Program-made: the position numbers and the translations under genes
From: Serratia fonticola
GTDB lineage: Bacteria > Pseudomonadota > Gammaproteobacteria > Enterobacterales > Enterobacteriaceae
Length of the DNA stretch: 64,000 nt
Direction of reading: 5' to 3'
NCBI RefSeq assembly: GCF_001006005.1
Contig: NZ_CP011254.1
Coordinates: forward strand, 4,712,001-4,776,000
Notes under the pieces: generated by a model
Database searches by the model: none
Seen by the model: the letters and a program-made list of their open reading frames with translations, nothing else
What the model was told of the DNA's origin: nothing
In this document: positions 26,808 to 34,475 of the stretch, piece by piece
Position numbering within the stretch: the stretch's first letter is position 1
Layout: each line of letters opens with the position of its first letter

Positions 26808-28544
26808 TCATTCCAACAAATAGTCAAGTTCATCTTTAATAGGGATTACTTGCTCATAAAGTCTGTGATACGATCGGCCAATGGCACCCCTAAATTGAAT
26901 TAGTTTAGGTGGGTTATTCCCTATATTTATAATGTGCTCTCGGGTTATTCCTGGGTAAGGATCAATAAATATTATTTCAGACAAGCCTAGTTGATAAGCT
27001 TTTTTAGCGCAGAGTTCACATGGGCTTGCTGTTGTGTAAAGCTTCCCCCCTATAATTCCTGAACCACCATATTTAGATAATTGAAGAAAGGCATTTTCTT
27101 CAGCATGTAGTGCTCTTGTATGAACCTGATTGCTTTTTTTGTCAATACTGTTATGAATATCTTTGAAGCAATAAGCTAAATTTTTTCCTAAAAATGCATT
27201 AGGAGTTCCATCAATCAACTTAAATTTTAACAGTCGTTCTTTTGCTTTCTCTCTAAATCTTTCGTTATTCCTCTCATATGAACTATATTTATTCGCATCA
27301 AAATCATCCATCACACCATCAAGAGAACGCATTGAGCAAGGAACCTGTCCCTTGGCTACATCATTCCAGCCTACAGATTTTAAAGAGTTATCGGTATCAG
27401 TTACGACAGCACCTACTTGTCTTGATATACATCCAGAATTTAATTTCACACTATATGCCACTTGCATTACCCTCTCCATTGCAGTTGGTGTGATAAGTCC
27501 GGGATGTTTCATTAAAGCAAAATACCAAGCTATTTGAGCTTTTAATATATTGTTGTTATCAAACTCATTTTTAGGATTGAATATATGGATATCTGATATT
27601 TCTATGCACTTCTTAATGTCTGGATTGGTAAGATGTTTATACTCTCCGTCACCTTCACCAGATTCAATGTCTTCAATCTTCTTTATTTGCTCTGACGAAA
27701 ACTTGTGTAATTTTTGTAGATATTTTGTTCTATGATCATCAGGTGCATTAATGGAAATCAAATGAAATGCAGAGTATCTATCCTTAAAAAACTTAGCTTC
27801 ATAAGGATTTCTAATGGCGTCAATCACTATAAATGCCTTTCCTTTTTTACTTTTCCTAATTAATTTAATGACGCGATTTATGGTTTCAGGTAGATGAAAA
27901 ACAGATTTGGAATTAAAAGTATTTTTTTCATAGCCTACTTCCACCTTGCTCAATCGCCTTATGGATTTCCCTGCCGCTTGATATGTGGAAACATAAAGAC
28001 TACTATCTATTCTATTCAATTCTTCTTTAAAATCTTTTGTGAACTTCCTAACCAAAGTTAATATACGTATAAATTTATTGATATCGCTATCATCAACGAC
28101 TAAATCATTCTCATGATTTAATAAATCTTCTATTATTTTCATGAAGTTATTTTTAAGTGAATTTTTACTAAAAACTCCTTCAAGAATTATTTTGTCAACA
28201 CTAGTTTTTGGCACTTCTTTTTCTGATGCATTAACTATGAATTCTGAAATATCTGCATCACTCATCCTTAACATATAAACAGATATCAAATCACTTACTT
28301 TTATCGAATAAAAGTTTTCCCAGTGATTATCTGTAAATTTTTTGACAATTTCATATCGATTAATATCTAGATTTCTATAAAAACCTGAAAGGTTATCAGA
28401 TGTGGGAAAATTGGGTTTCTTCTCTTCGAGAATTTTCGCAGCTGTTGTACATCCAGAGCCAGTTCTGCCAGTTAGCCCAATTAGAATAAACTGTTCATTT
28501 TCAAGAAAGAGTTCACTAACGAATTTCTGTTCCTTCATAATCAT
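26808..28544 (-). CDS. avcD: AvcD-type anti-phage dCTP/dCMP deaminase with N-terminal P-loop domain
   Basis: A 578-residue two-domain protein. AvcD enzymes deaminate deoxycytidine nucleotides during phage infection, depleting dCTP. The N-terminal P-loop domain begins FILIGLTGRTGSGCTT (P-loop at about residues 26-34), where Cys replaces the usual Walker A Lys; loss of that Lys fits this family as I recall it. The C-terminal deaminase has the zinc ligands and proton shuttle: His480-Ala-Glu482 in RALHAEENAF, and Cys509 and Cys512 in ASPCELCAKKA. GCISRQVGAVV marks the start of the deaminase fold. Base composition is far more AT-rich than in the flanks, indicating transfer. A candidate AvcI-like RNA lies just upstream on the same strand. 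The start is one of GTG 28547, ATG 28544 or ATG 28538. Confidence 0.88.
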   Translation of the reverse strand: MIMKEQKFVSELFLENEQFILIGLTGRTGSGCTTAAKILEEKKPNFPTSDNLSGFYRNLDINRYEIVKKFTDNHWENFYSIKVSDLISVYMLRMSDADISEFIVNASEKEVPKTSVDKIILEGVFSKNSLKNNFMKIIEDLLNHENDLVVDDSDINKFIRILTLVRKFTKDFKEELNRIDSSLYVSTYQAAGKSIRRLSKVEVGYEKNTFNSKSVFHLPETINRVIKLIRKSKKGKAFIVIDAIRNPYEAKFFKDRYSAFHLISINAPDDHRTKYLQKLHKFSSEQIKKIEDIESGEGDGEYKHLTNPDIKKCIEISDIHIFNPKNEFDNNNILKAQIAWYFALMKHPGLITPTAMERVMQVAYSVKLNSGCISRQVGAVVTDTDNSLKSVGWNDVAKGQVPCSMRSLDGVMDDFDANKYSSYERNNERFREKAKERLLKFKLIDGTPNAFLGKNLAYCFKDIHNSIDKKSNQVHTRALHAEENAFLQLSKYGGSGIIGGKLYTTASPCELCAKKAYQLGLSEIIFIDPYPGITREHIINIGNNPPKLIQFRGAIGRSYHRLYEQVIPIKDELDYLLE

Positions 28545-28645
28545 CACTCACAATTGAAGATACAATATTTATATGATAATAAACGCTAATGTTATTAATT
28601 GACAAATACGTGGTTGAAAAAGTAAATATTAATGATATGGGAGAA

Positions 28646-28790
28646 ATAAAAAATACTCCCGAGAGCATACCCTTCCGAAGCTAACGTAAATATCCGTAAG
28701 AAGATGGACTATAGACATACTGGTAAGCGCTTTCATCAGAAGGGGAGCCGCCCAAGCTTACTTAATCATTGATCTCAGTGGCGGTATAAT
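28646..28790 (-). ncRNA. Candidate AvcI-like inhibitory RNA upstream of avcD
   Basis: AvcD systems carry a structured RNA (AvcI) just 5' of the deaminase gene that keeps it inactive. Here the gap upstream of avcD on the same strand contains a stem GTAAGC/GCTTAC (28723-28728 with 28756-28761) enclosing a smaller GGG/CCC hairpin, and it ends in a terminator (stem 28653-28668 followed by a T-run). From the AT-rich promoter-like stretch near 28780-28800 to the terminator is about 145 bases, near the size of known AvcI RNAs. No open frame covers it. The 5' end is a guess, and identity with AvcI is inferred from position and architecture, not sequence match. Confidence 0.5.
28648..28668 (-). terminator. 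Rho-independent terminator at the end of the candidate RNA
   Basis: On the minus strand ATGCTC-TCGG-GAGTAT forms a 6-bp stem (one G-U pair) with a TCGG tetraloop, followed by TTTTT. It stops transcription about 100 bases before the avcD start codon, which makes sense only if a separate small RNA is made upstream. Confidence 0.65.
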
Positions 28791-29226
28791 TAAAATGGGT
28801 TAACCGCTCTAGCGACAAAGATCTTTTAGTGTGGAGGCAAGTCGGTTCTAAGGAAAATACTCGGACATTTCTATCGAGCCTTTACAGCCTTTCTAACTGC
28901 TAAGTTTCGTGCCCGCTTTTGGCACTATGCTGCCTATATATACACATAACTTGTAGGCAGATAAGCAGATTGTCCGTGATGATCGAGAGGCGAACTTTAG
29001 CTCTTCAAATACCAGCTTAGCTTTAATTTCTTAGTACATTGAGTAATTGTTTCTTTACTGACTTCACAGCTTTTTTTGCTCTATTACTGCCCGAAAAGGC
29101 CACACATTAGCCATAACCGTGTCGCATAGCGCTGAATCACACACGCTACCGCCCTCAGATCCCTGCACCCTGCACGCGGCTTCCAATCCTGCAATGTTAC
29201 TAATGTATCAAGATTGCCATTAACGC
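28791..29226. other. Gene-free stretch at the right edge of the AT-rich island
   Basis: No open frame of coding character is seen on either strand. It contains an inverted repeat CTGCCTA (28930-28936)/TAGGCAG (28954-28960) with a 17-base spacer, and a plus-strand TATAAT at about 28785 with TTAATC 17 bases before it. It probably holds the control region for the candidate RNA and the island/backbone junction. No tRNA or att-like repeat was found. Confidence 0.4.
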
Positions 29227-29487
29227 ATGGAAAATCAAGCATCAAGATTGAAAACAATGAGCTATGACAAATTTATTGTTTACGAAGGTTTCACAATCGC
29301 TCCATTCGCACGTGTTGCTTGGCCCGAAAACGAGTCCCTCCCCAGCCACCCGCTAGTCGGGGAAATCTTAAAACAGCTTGGGGTATCCCAACTGCCGTGG
29401 ATTTTGGTGGTTGCGCTAGATATCATCCCCCACTCGTCCCAAACCACCGCAACTTGCGGGGCACGTTATAAGGAAGATAACGAATGA
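29227..29487 (+). CDS. Hypothetical protein, coupled to a DUF4240 gene
   Basis: An 86-residue protein without signal peptide or membrane helix. The middle part (YDKFIVYEGFTIAPFARVAW) looks like a beta-rich fold. No family recognised. Its stop overlaps the start of the DUF4240 gene (ATGA at 29484-29487), so the two are translationally coupled. An alternative start is the in-frame ATG at 29260; neither has a good ribosome site. Confidence 0.6.
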   Translation: MENQASRLKTMSYDKFIVYEGFTIAPFARVAWPENESLPSHPLVGEILKQLGVSQLPWILVVALDIIPHSSQTTATCGARYKEDNE

Positions 29488-30005
29488 ATGATGAAGTCTT
29501 CTGGCAACTCATTGATCAGGCCAGAACAGCAATGATTGAAGATCTAGCAGAGAATATGCAGGCGCTGGATAGCGCACTGCGTCAGCTTTCGCCAGAAGAG
29601 CTCATTGCATTTAAAAAGCGCTTCACGGAACTGCATAATCAAGCCTACAGATGGGATTTATGGGCTGCGGCCTACATCATGGGTGGTGGATGTTCTGATG
29701 ATGGGTTTATGGATTTCAGAGACTGGCTGATTTCGCGTGGCCAAAGCGTGTATGAAGCCGCACTGATAAATCCTGACTCACTGGCCGATATTGTGGATGG
29801 CGAAGAGGAAGGACAACATGAAGGCTACTCGTACCTGGTAGGCCGAATCATTGAAGAGCTCCATCCTGAATACGAAAAAGCGTTATTTGAACAAACCTCT
29901 TATAAAACCATTAAGTTCCCGAGTGAACCATCCGGTACTGCCTGGGAAGATGATGAGGAAACACTGGCAAAACTTTGCCCACGCTTGTTTGCAATGTACT
30001 GGTAA
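29484..30005 (+). CDS. DUF4240 domain protein
   Basis: A 173-residue protein with a DUF4240 domain: MNDEVFWQLIDQARTA at the start, then AYIMGGGCSDDGFMDFRDWLISRGQSVYEAAL. The family has no established biochemical function; members often lie near polymorphic toxin or immunity genes, but no toxin is seen here. It is acidic and predicted cytoplasmic. It overlaps the preceding 86-residue gene and is followed by a palindromic repeat that may serve as its terminator. Confidence 0.8.
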   Translation: MNDEVFWQLIDQARTAMIEDLAENMQALDSALRQLSPEELIAFKKRFTELHNQAYRWDLWAAAYIMGGGCSDDGFMDFRDWLISRGQSVYEAALINPDSLADIVDGEEEGQHEGYSYLVGRIIEELHPEYEKALFEQTSYKTIKFPSEPSGTAWEDDEETLAKLCPRLFAMYW

Positions 30006-30032
30006 TCTTAATAACCCATTGATTATTCTGAC

Positions 30033-30056
30033 GGGCGCAGCGTGCAGCGCCCCTAC
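30033..30056 (+). repeat. Palindromic intergenic repeat, copy 1
   Basis: Arms GGGCGC and GCGCCC flank AGCGTGCA, followed by CCTAC. The same 24-base unit occurs at 32525, 55186 and 61342. This copy lies between convergent genes and can form a hairpin on both strands; it differs from the others by one base in the loop (CGTG instead of CATG). Confidence 0.8.
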
Positions 30057-30076
30057 GCTGTGAGTTCGGTGAGGGT

Positions 30077-31036
30077 TTATTTCTTCGCCAACCAGTGGGA
30101 CGTCGTGCTCCAGAAAATGATATCTGCACCGAGATAGTCTTCTGCGAATTGTACAAACTCCTCCTTGCTAAATGGCTTGCCCGTATTGGGGTTCCTGTAG
30201 GTCAAGGTCGGCTCCTGCACCGCCATGGCAACGAGTGCCAGCTTATTTTTGTATTTGTTGAAGAACGGATATGAGTTCTTCATTTGCGCTTTGCGGTAGG
30301 GAACAATATCTGGACCGCCAAGTCCAATATTATTGGCACTGGCGAACTCAAACAGTCGCCCCATGTAATTGTGGTCGTTGTTCCATTCGCACGGCCAGAA
30401 ATTTACATATTGCACCACATGTGATTTGGTGAACACCTTGCGCGCAAAGGTGAGATTTTCCATTTCGCTTGCGAAATAGTTATCGCAGGTAAATCCCTTG
30501 GGTGGCCTTTTCTCGTCAAGATCAATGGCTGTTTCGGGTAAGTTCACACCATAGACTCGGCCATCGAAACGCTCTGCAAGCGCTGCCAATAGAGCCTGAT
30601 AACGTTGGCGTACAGCAGGATCCCACTGCTGTGCCACCCAACCCGAGCCAATCGGCTTTCCTTCGCCAGGATTGTCAAATTGTGGCGATATCCCACCGCC
30701 GTACCTGACATCATTCATCAGATAATCAGGAACGTATCGGGCATTCTGTTCGAAAAACCGATCCTGGATCTGAATGAAAAGTTTTTTCTTGGCTCCCTTG
30801 AGACGAGCCAGATCCTGCTCAATCTGCGAAAAGTTGTATTTGTCCTTCTCTGGTTCGAGTGAGCGCCAATTGTAAACGATCTGCGCACCACCAATGTCGC
30901 TACGCGCCATAATGACTGACGCCGCTTCAAGATCGCCGGAGCTGGTATAGACAAAGTTTTCTGGCATTTTAGCTAATACGGGCAGTGTCGCAGTAAGCAA
31001 TGTTATTGCGACAGTGAGCCTAATGCGTATGGTCAC
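30077..31036 (-). CDS. Secreted TIM-barrel glycosidase-like protein
   Basis: A 319-residue protein with a cleavable signal peptide (cleavage probably after PVLA, residue 22), so periplasmic or secreted. GGAQIVYNWRSLEPEKDKYNF is the typical first part of a glycoside hydrolase TIM barrel of the GH42/GH5-like type, and YGVNLPETAIDLDE could carry the acid/base Glu. Two cysteines (TCDNYF and PCEWN) may form a disulfide. The exact family and substrate are unknown. The GTG start has AGGGA 7 bases upstream. It stands alone, convergent with the DUF4240 gene. Confidence 0.7.
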   Translation of the reverse strand: MTIRIRLTVAITLLTATLPVLAKMPENFVYTSSGDLEAASVIMARSDIGGAQIVYNWRSLEPEKDKYNFSQIEQDLARLKGAKKKLFIQIQDRFFEQNARYVPDYLMNDVRYGGGISPQFDNPGEGKPIGSGWVAQQWDPAVRQRYQALLAALAERFDGRVYGVNLPETAIDLDEKRPPKGFTCDNYFASEMENLTFARKVFTKSHVVQYVNFWPCEWNNDHNYMGRLFEFASANNIGLGGPDIVPYRKAQMKNSYPFFNKYKNKLALVAMAVQEPTLTYRNPNTGKPFSKEEFVQFAEDYLGADIIFWSTTSHWLAKK

Positions 31037-31264
31037 GAGATTATCCCTTTTTGAAGGTTCGGTTTGCTGAATTTGTAGGTATTGAGCTGTAAAGTAATAC
31101 TAACCTTTTGATTATTATTACGGAAGATGCCTGCACCTCCCCATCATTGTGAGCCCGGTGAGGGTTTGTCTGCAGTCATCTTCCCGCGGCTGGTGCAGCC
31201 TATCCAGCGTACCGCGAATCGGATAGTATTCCCCCACTGAAGGAATAATCAAAAGCAGCGATCC

Positions 31265-32443
31265 ATGGACATCTCAGACTTAAGCCAAGCCCGCAGTAAC
31301 ACCGTCAGTAAGCTCCTCAATGCGCCTGATTTTTCTGCCCTGCTGATTGAACACGGCTGGGCGGCGTTCCCGGATCGTTTTCTCAAAGCCGTCGCTAACT
31401 CGAAGGATACCACCACGCAGACCTTGCTTGATATGCTGCCTGCGCTTTCGCTGGAACTGAAAATCCAGGTGGCGCAGCAAAGCAAGCAGCCATTTATTGT
31501 CCCCTGCATGATATGGCCAGAGTTGGTCTGTCGTTGGCAGCCATGGCAGTATGCCAGCGAAACTTTGGCATGGGAGGCGTTGAGTTCCCACTATCCAACC
31601 CTCGTTGAGGGGCTTGTCAGCCGGCCTATGGCATCGATAGCGGATCAAGACAGTGCTGCGGACAAAGTTTACTCCGACTATTTTATGGATCCGATTGGCC
31701 CGATCCTCGATAAGCTGGATAACAACCCAGGTTGGCCAGCGTGCTGGGCAAATATTGCTATTTATCATCCGGATGAAACCGTGCGTGAAAATATGATTTT
31801 CCGGCTGGTTAATCCTTCTCAGGCCCTGTTGCAGTCACTGACCAAAGATCCTTCTCATTTGGTCAGGTGCCGTCTGGTTTCTCGCTATCATGAAGATGAA
31901 GCGTTGATGATGGAGCTACTGGACGAAGTCAATGTCTGGGTCAGAGGTGAAATGGCGGAACGCGCGATATCCAGCCCTATATTGACCCAGCTTAGCCAAT
32001 CGATGGATCTGTTTGTTCTGAGCAGGCTGGCTCATAACCGGCAGTTTTTCCTTAATCCAAATCCGAGCACAGACGCCCGACTCGTATGGCAAAAGCTGGC
32101 GCAGCATCCCTACGTGTTTACCGAGGAGTGCTTTGCCGGTATGGCAGCACTGGCGGAAGATGACATGATAGATTGGCCAATCTTTTCTCGTTGGGTGGAA
32201 CAACTTGCGGTTAGGTGTCCTCAAGTGCGCGATAAAACGCCGCCGTTCCGCACCTTTGGCTATTCTCAATTTCCGGCTTCTGAAACCAATTTGTACGACA
32301 CTGCCAGCAGCCTGTTTCAGTTTAACCGTTCGCTGGCACTCAACCCTTTGACTCCGGTAGCGATCCTCCATTTATTCAGCCAGTGCCCATTTGAGGCGTT
32401 GAGGCAAGAGGTTACCCAGAATCCAGCCCTGCCTGCATCCTAA
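31265..32443 (+). CDS. Repeat protein (HEAT/leucine-rich-variant-like), C-terminus probably frameshifted
   Basis: A 392-residue helical repeat protein without signal peptide. Repeated units such as WANIAIYHPDETVRENMIFRLV, LTKDPSHLVRCRLVSRY and LALNPLTPVAILHLF resemble variant leucine-rich/HEAT repeats seen in proteins of unknown function. The frame ends in NPALPAS-stop at 32443. In the neighbouring frame 31 codons from 32436 to TAG at 32528 read HPNTPDDKVVKFAEE and so on, which continues the NPxTP repeat pattern. One extra base in the CCC run near 32427-32429 would explain this, so the gene probably once ended at 32528. Confidence 0.65.
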   Translation: MDISDLSQARSNTVSKLLNAPDFSALLIEHGWAAFPDRFLKAVANSKDTTTQTLLDMLPALSLELKIQVAQQSKQPFIVPCMIWPELVCRWQPWQYASETLAWEALSSHYPTLVEGLVSRPMASIADQDSAADKVYSDYFMDPIGPILDKLDNNPGWPACWANIAIYHPDETVRENMIFRLVNPSQALLQSLTKDPSHLVRCRLVSRYHEDEALMMELLDEVNVWVRGEMAERAISSPILTQLSQSMDLFVLSRLAHNRQFFLNPNPSTDARLVWQKLAQHPYVFTEECFAGMAALAEDDMIDWPIFSRWVEQLAVRCPQVRDKTPPFRTFGYSQFPASETNLYDTASSLFQFNRSLALNPLTPVAILHLFSQCPFEALRQEVTQNPALPAS

Positions 32444-32524
32444 TACGCCTGATGATAAAGTGGTGAAGTTCGCCGAAGAAACGCAAGTAGCAAGACTGCT
32501 GACAACACCCAACAGGCTCAAAAC

Positions 32525-32548
32525 GTAGGGGCGCTGCATGCTGCGCCC
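32525..32548 (-). repeat. Palindromic intergenic repeat, copy 2
   Basis: Same unit as copy 1 in reverse orientation, starting GTAGGGGCGC. It lies between the repeat-protein gene and the RibD-like gene, and the possible original TAG stop of the former lies inside it. Confidence 0.8.
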
Positions 32549-32571
32549 GCTTAGCAAATAAAGGATATCGA

Positions 32572-33108
32572 ATGTCGAAGTTAATTTATTATGTTGCAGC
32601 ATCGATGGATGGCTACATTGCCACCCAGGATCATGAGCTTGACTGGCTGACTAATTTTATTTTAGGCGATGATGCTACACCTTATGATGACTTCTACCAG
32701 AGTATTGGTGCGGTGATTATGGGAGGCAAAACCTACAGCTGGATAATGGAAAATGCCCATGGCAACTGGCCTTATAAAGATGTTCCGGCGTTCATTTTGA
32801 CAAGTCAGGATCTGGCAATACCGCAAGGCACAGGCATAAGTAAAGTGAGTGGCAATGCTAATGATATTGCCCGGCATGCAAAACTGGCGGCAAAAGGTAA
32901 GGATGTTTGGGTCGTTGGAGGGGGTAAGTCCGCTGCATTTTTCGCCGATGCAGGGGAGTTAGACCAATTATATATCACAACCATTCCCGTATTTCTGGGG
33001 GAAGGAATCAAGATCCTGCCAGTCAACCGTAGTGTGGTTGTGACACCAGTGACGAACAAGTTTTTACAAAGCGGTGCGTTAGAAAGCGTGTTAACTATAA
33101 GAAAATAG
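32572..33108 (+). CDS. RibD C-terminal/dihydrofolate reductase-like protein
   Basis: A 178-residue protein of the dihydrofolate reductase-like fold (RibD_C, YyaP/YwjB group). Motifs: LIYYVAASMDGYIATQDHELDWL, VIMGGKTYSWI, VWVVGGGKSAAFF and YITTIPVFLGEGIKIL. It is an NAD(P)H-dependent oxidoreductase by fold, and the true substrate is not known. AAAGGA precedes the start at suitable distance. A strong shared hairpin (33144-33170) separates it from the convergent gene. Confidence 0.87.
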   Translation: MSKLIYYVAASMDGYIATQDHELDWLTNFILGDDATPYDDFYQSIGAVIMGGKTYSWIMENAHGNWPYKDVPAFILTSQDLAIPQGTGISKVSGNANDIARHAKLAAKGKDVWVVGGGKSAAFFADAGELDQLYITTIPVFLGEGIKILPVNRSVVVTPVTNKFLQSGALESVLTIRK

Positions 33109-33143
33109 TTGCGATTAGTCAGCGTGGAATAAAAAGGCAGGAT

Positions 33144-33170
33144 AGAGAAGCCGCATCAAGCGGCTTCTCT
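33144..33170. terminator. Strong bidirectional hairpin terminator
   Basis: AGAGAAGCCGC (33144-33154) and GCGGCTTCTCT (33160-33170) form a perfect 11-bp stem with a 5-base loop between two convergent genes, 35 bases after the stop at 33108 and 11 before the other gene's end. There is no long T-run, but the stem is strong and symmetric. Confidence 0.7.
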
Positions 33171-33181
33171 AGGGACAACAA

Positions 33182-33442
33182 TCAGTGGTAAATCTCGGCC
33201 GTACCGCACATACGGTTGTTGCCGGAAGCGCCGATAATACGATAGGCACTTGCCCCCGCTGCTTTAGCCTTATTCTCCAGTTCACGCTGGAGGCTGCTCA
33301 AGCTGTTGCTGCTTGAACAGGCGCTAATCACGCCGATTTTCTGCTGATTGGCTGGCGCAACATCAACCAGCGTAGCCGCCATGACAGAGAATGAAAGCGT
33401 TGCCAACGCGAGTGCGGCGATGGCCATTTTGACAGGTTTCAT
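33182..33442 (-). CDS. DUF1471 (YdgH/BhsA/McbA-like) periplasmic protein
   Basis: An 86-residue protein with an N-terminal signal peptide (MKPVKMAIAALALATLSF, cleavage near VMAA). The mature domain IGVISACSSSNSLSSLQRELENKAKAAGASAYRIIG fits DUF1471, the family of YdgH, BhsA and McbA, small periplasmic/outer-membrane stress proteins of enterobacteria. Cys42 and Cys79 could form a disulfide. It is downstream of golB on the same strand (20 bases), so it may be carried by the same metal-induced transcript. Confidence 0.82.
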   Translation of the reverse strand: MKPVKMAIAALALATLSFSVMAATLVDVAPANQQKIGVISACSSSNSLSSLQRELENKAKAAGASAYRIIGASGNNRMCGTAEIYH

Positions 33443-33462
33443 ACCAGGATCTCCTTTGCTAT

Positions 33463-33660
33463 TCAGATATGTCGGGCCGGGTAACCCGCTTTGCCAAGTA
33501 CCGCAAGTAACTCGCTTGCTGCCAAAGTGCTGTCGACCTTTACCTCACCTGCCGCCGGGTTGGTTTCGATACGGGCCTGTGGGTCAACGCTCAGTAGCGC
33601 CTTGGTGACGGATTTAGCGCAGCCGCCACAGGTCATATTGGGAACAGTGAAATGATGCAT
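33463..33660 (-). CDS. golB: Gold/copper metallochaperone (HMA domain)
   Basis: A 65-residue heavy-metal-associated domain protein similar to Salmonella GolB, which binds Au(I)/Cu(I) in the cytosol. The metal site is NMTCGGCAKSV with Cys11 and Cys14. I start at the second ATG (33660) because the first one (in ATGGAGATCAAT) supplies its own GGAG, 6 bases upstream. It has its own promoter with a MerR-type spacer (33690-33720) and follows golS on the same strand. Confidence 0.85.
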   Translation of the reverse strand: MHHFTVPNMTCGGCAKSVTKALLSVDPQARIETNPAAGEVKVDSTLAASELLAVLGKAGYPARHI

Positions 33661-33689
33661 ATTGATCTCCATCGGGTTGGTGTCAGATC

Positions 33690-33720
33690 ACTATGAGGTT
33701 TGCCAGCGTGGCAAGGTCAA
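33690..33720 (-). promoter_or_regulatory. GolS/CueR-type promoter of golB
   Basis: On the minus strand TTGACC (33715-33720) and CATAGT (33690-33695) are separated by 19 bases, the overlong spacer typical of MerR-family activated promoters. The spacer carries an imperfect dyad (TTGCC-ACGCT-GGCAA). The -35 element overlaps the golS stop codon. Confidence 0.75.
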
Positions 33721-34226
33721 AGGTTTTTCTGCAAAATTTTCTCTTTCGTTACAACGGCAAACCCCTTTTCCCCGCGTTTTAGCACACCGGACGCAATACC
33801 GAACTTTGGTGCCTTATTTGGCACTGACGTCGCTGTGGTTGGCTCGGCTAAATCAGCCAGGATCGGGCAGTCTGGGCGGTCATTACCGTGGCAGTGATCG
33901 GCCAGGAACTCGAGGGTTTCTGCCATCGCCTGCAGTTCGGCGATCTTGGCTTTTAGCCGTGCGACGTGGGAAAGCGCCATTTCTTTGACGTCGGCGCTGG
34001 CGCGGTCCCGGTCGTTCCACAGCACCAACAGCGCTGAGATCTGCTCAACAGAAAACCCAAGGTCGCGTGAGCGGCGGATAAAGCGCAGGCTATGTACGTC
34101 CGAAGAGCTGTAATGGCGGTAGCCCGCATCCGAGCGTATGGCCTTGGGGATCAAGCCGATCTGTTCGTAGTAGCGGATCATTTTGGCTGAAACGCCGGAG
34201 GATTTGGCTGCTTGACCGATATTCAT
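33717..34226 (-). CDS. golS: MerR-family gold/copper sensor regulator
   Basis: A 169-residue CueR/GolS-type regulator. The N-terminal winged HTH is MNIGQAAKSSGVSAKMIRYYEQIGLI. Ser77 (RASADVK), typical of sensors for monovalent ions, is present, and the metal loop runs from Cys112 to Cys120 (CHGNDRPDC). Pro118 is the residue reported as typical of the gold-selective GolS, whereas CueR has Ala there; position 113 is His, unlike either protein as I remember them. The C-terminus has an extension of ~35 residues beyond CueR length; GolS is also longer than CueR. It lies between golT and golB and should activate promoters at 37064, 33690 and 42962. GGAG precedes the start by 6 bases. Confidence 0.85.
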   Translation of the reverse strand: MNIGQAAKSSGVSAKMIRYYEQIGLIPKAIRSDAGYRHYSSSDVHSLRFIRRSRDLGFSVEQISALLVLWNDRDRASADVKEMALSHVARLKAKIAELQAMAETLEFLADHCHGNDRPDCPILADLAEPTTATSVPNKAPKFGIASGVLKRGEKGFAVVTKEKILQKNL

Positions 34227-34286
34227 CGTTCACTCCTTCATAGGGCTACAGTTAGCGTTATTGTTACTGGTTAAGCTCGCTGGTCT

Positions 34287-34452
34287 CCCTCACCCCAACC
34301 CTCTCCCCAAGGAGAGGGAGCTGATACGGAGCTGCGGTCAGGTGTGGAGACCAACTTACACAGCCTCGAAGCTCCGGAGCTAAGGTGAACACTTGAATCC
34401 AGTTGTAGCACGGTCGGTCCCCTCTCCCTGTGGGAGAGGGTTAGGGTGAGGG
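34287..34452. mobile_element. 166-bp MITE-like element with 21-bp terminal inverted repeats
   Basis: The left end (34287-34307, starting CCCTCACCCCAACC) and the right end (34432-34452, ending AGGGTGAGGG) are inverted copies matching at 20 of 21 positions. Each end also folds into its own hairpin (CCCTCTCC/GGAGAGGG and CCCTCTCCC/GGGAGAGGG). The interior has no coding frame of note. It lies between the golT stop and the golS start, and a solo end with the same sequence is at 15750. No clear target duplication was seen. Confidence 0.65.
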
Positions 34453-34475
34453 GTATCACCATGGCCCGACATCGT

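Noticed and set aside
28762..28790. Plus-strand TTAATC-17-TATAAT promoter-like pair upstream of avcD
   Set aside because: No plus-strand gene or terminator follows for more than 400 bases, so a chance match in AT-rich DNA is more likely.
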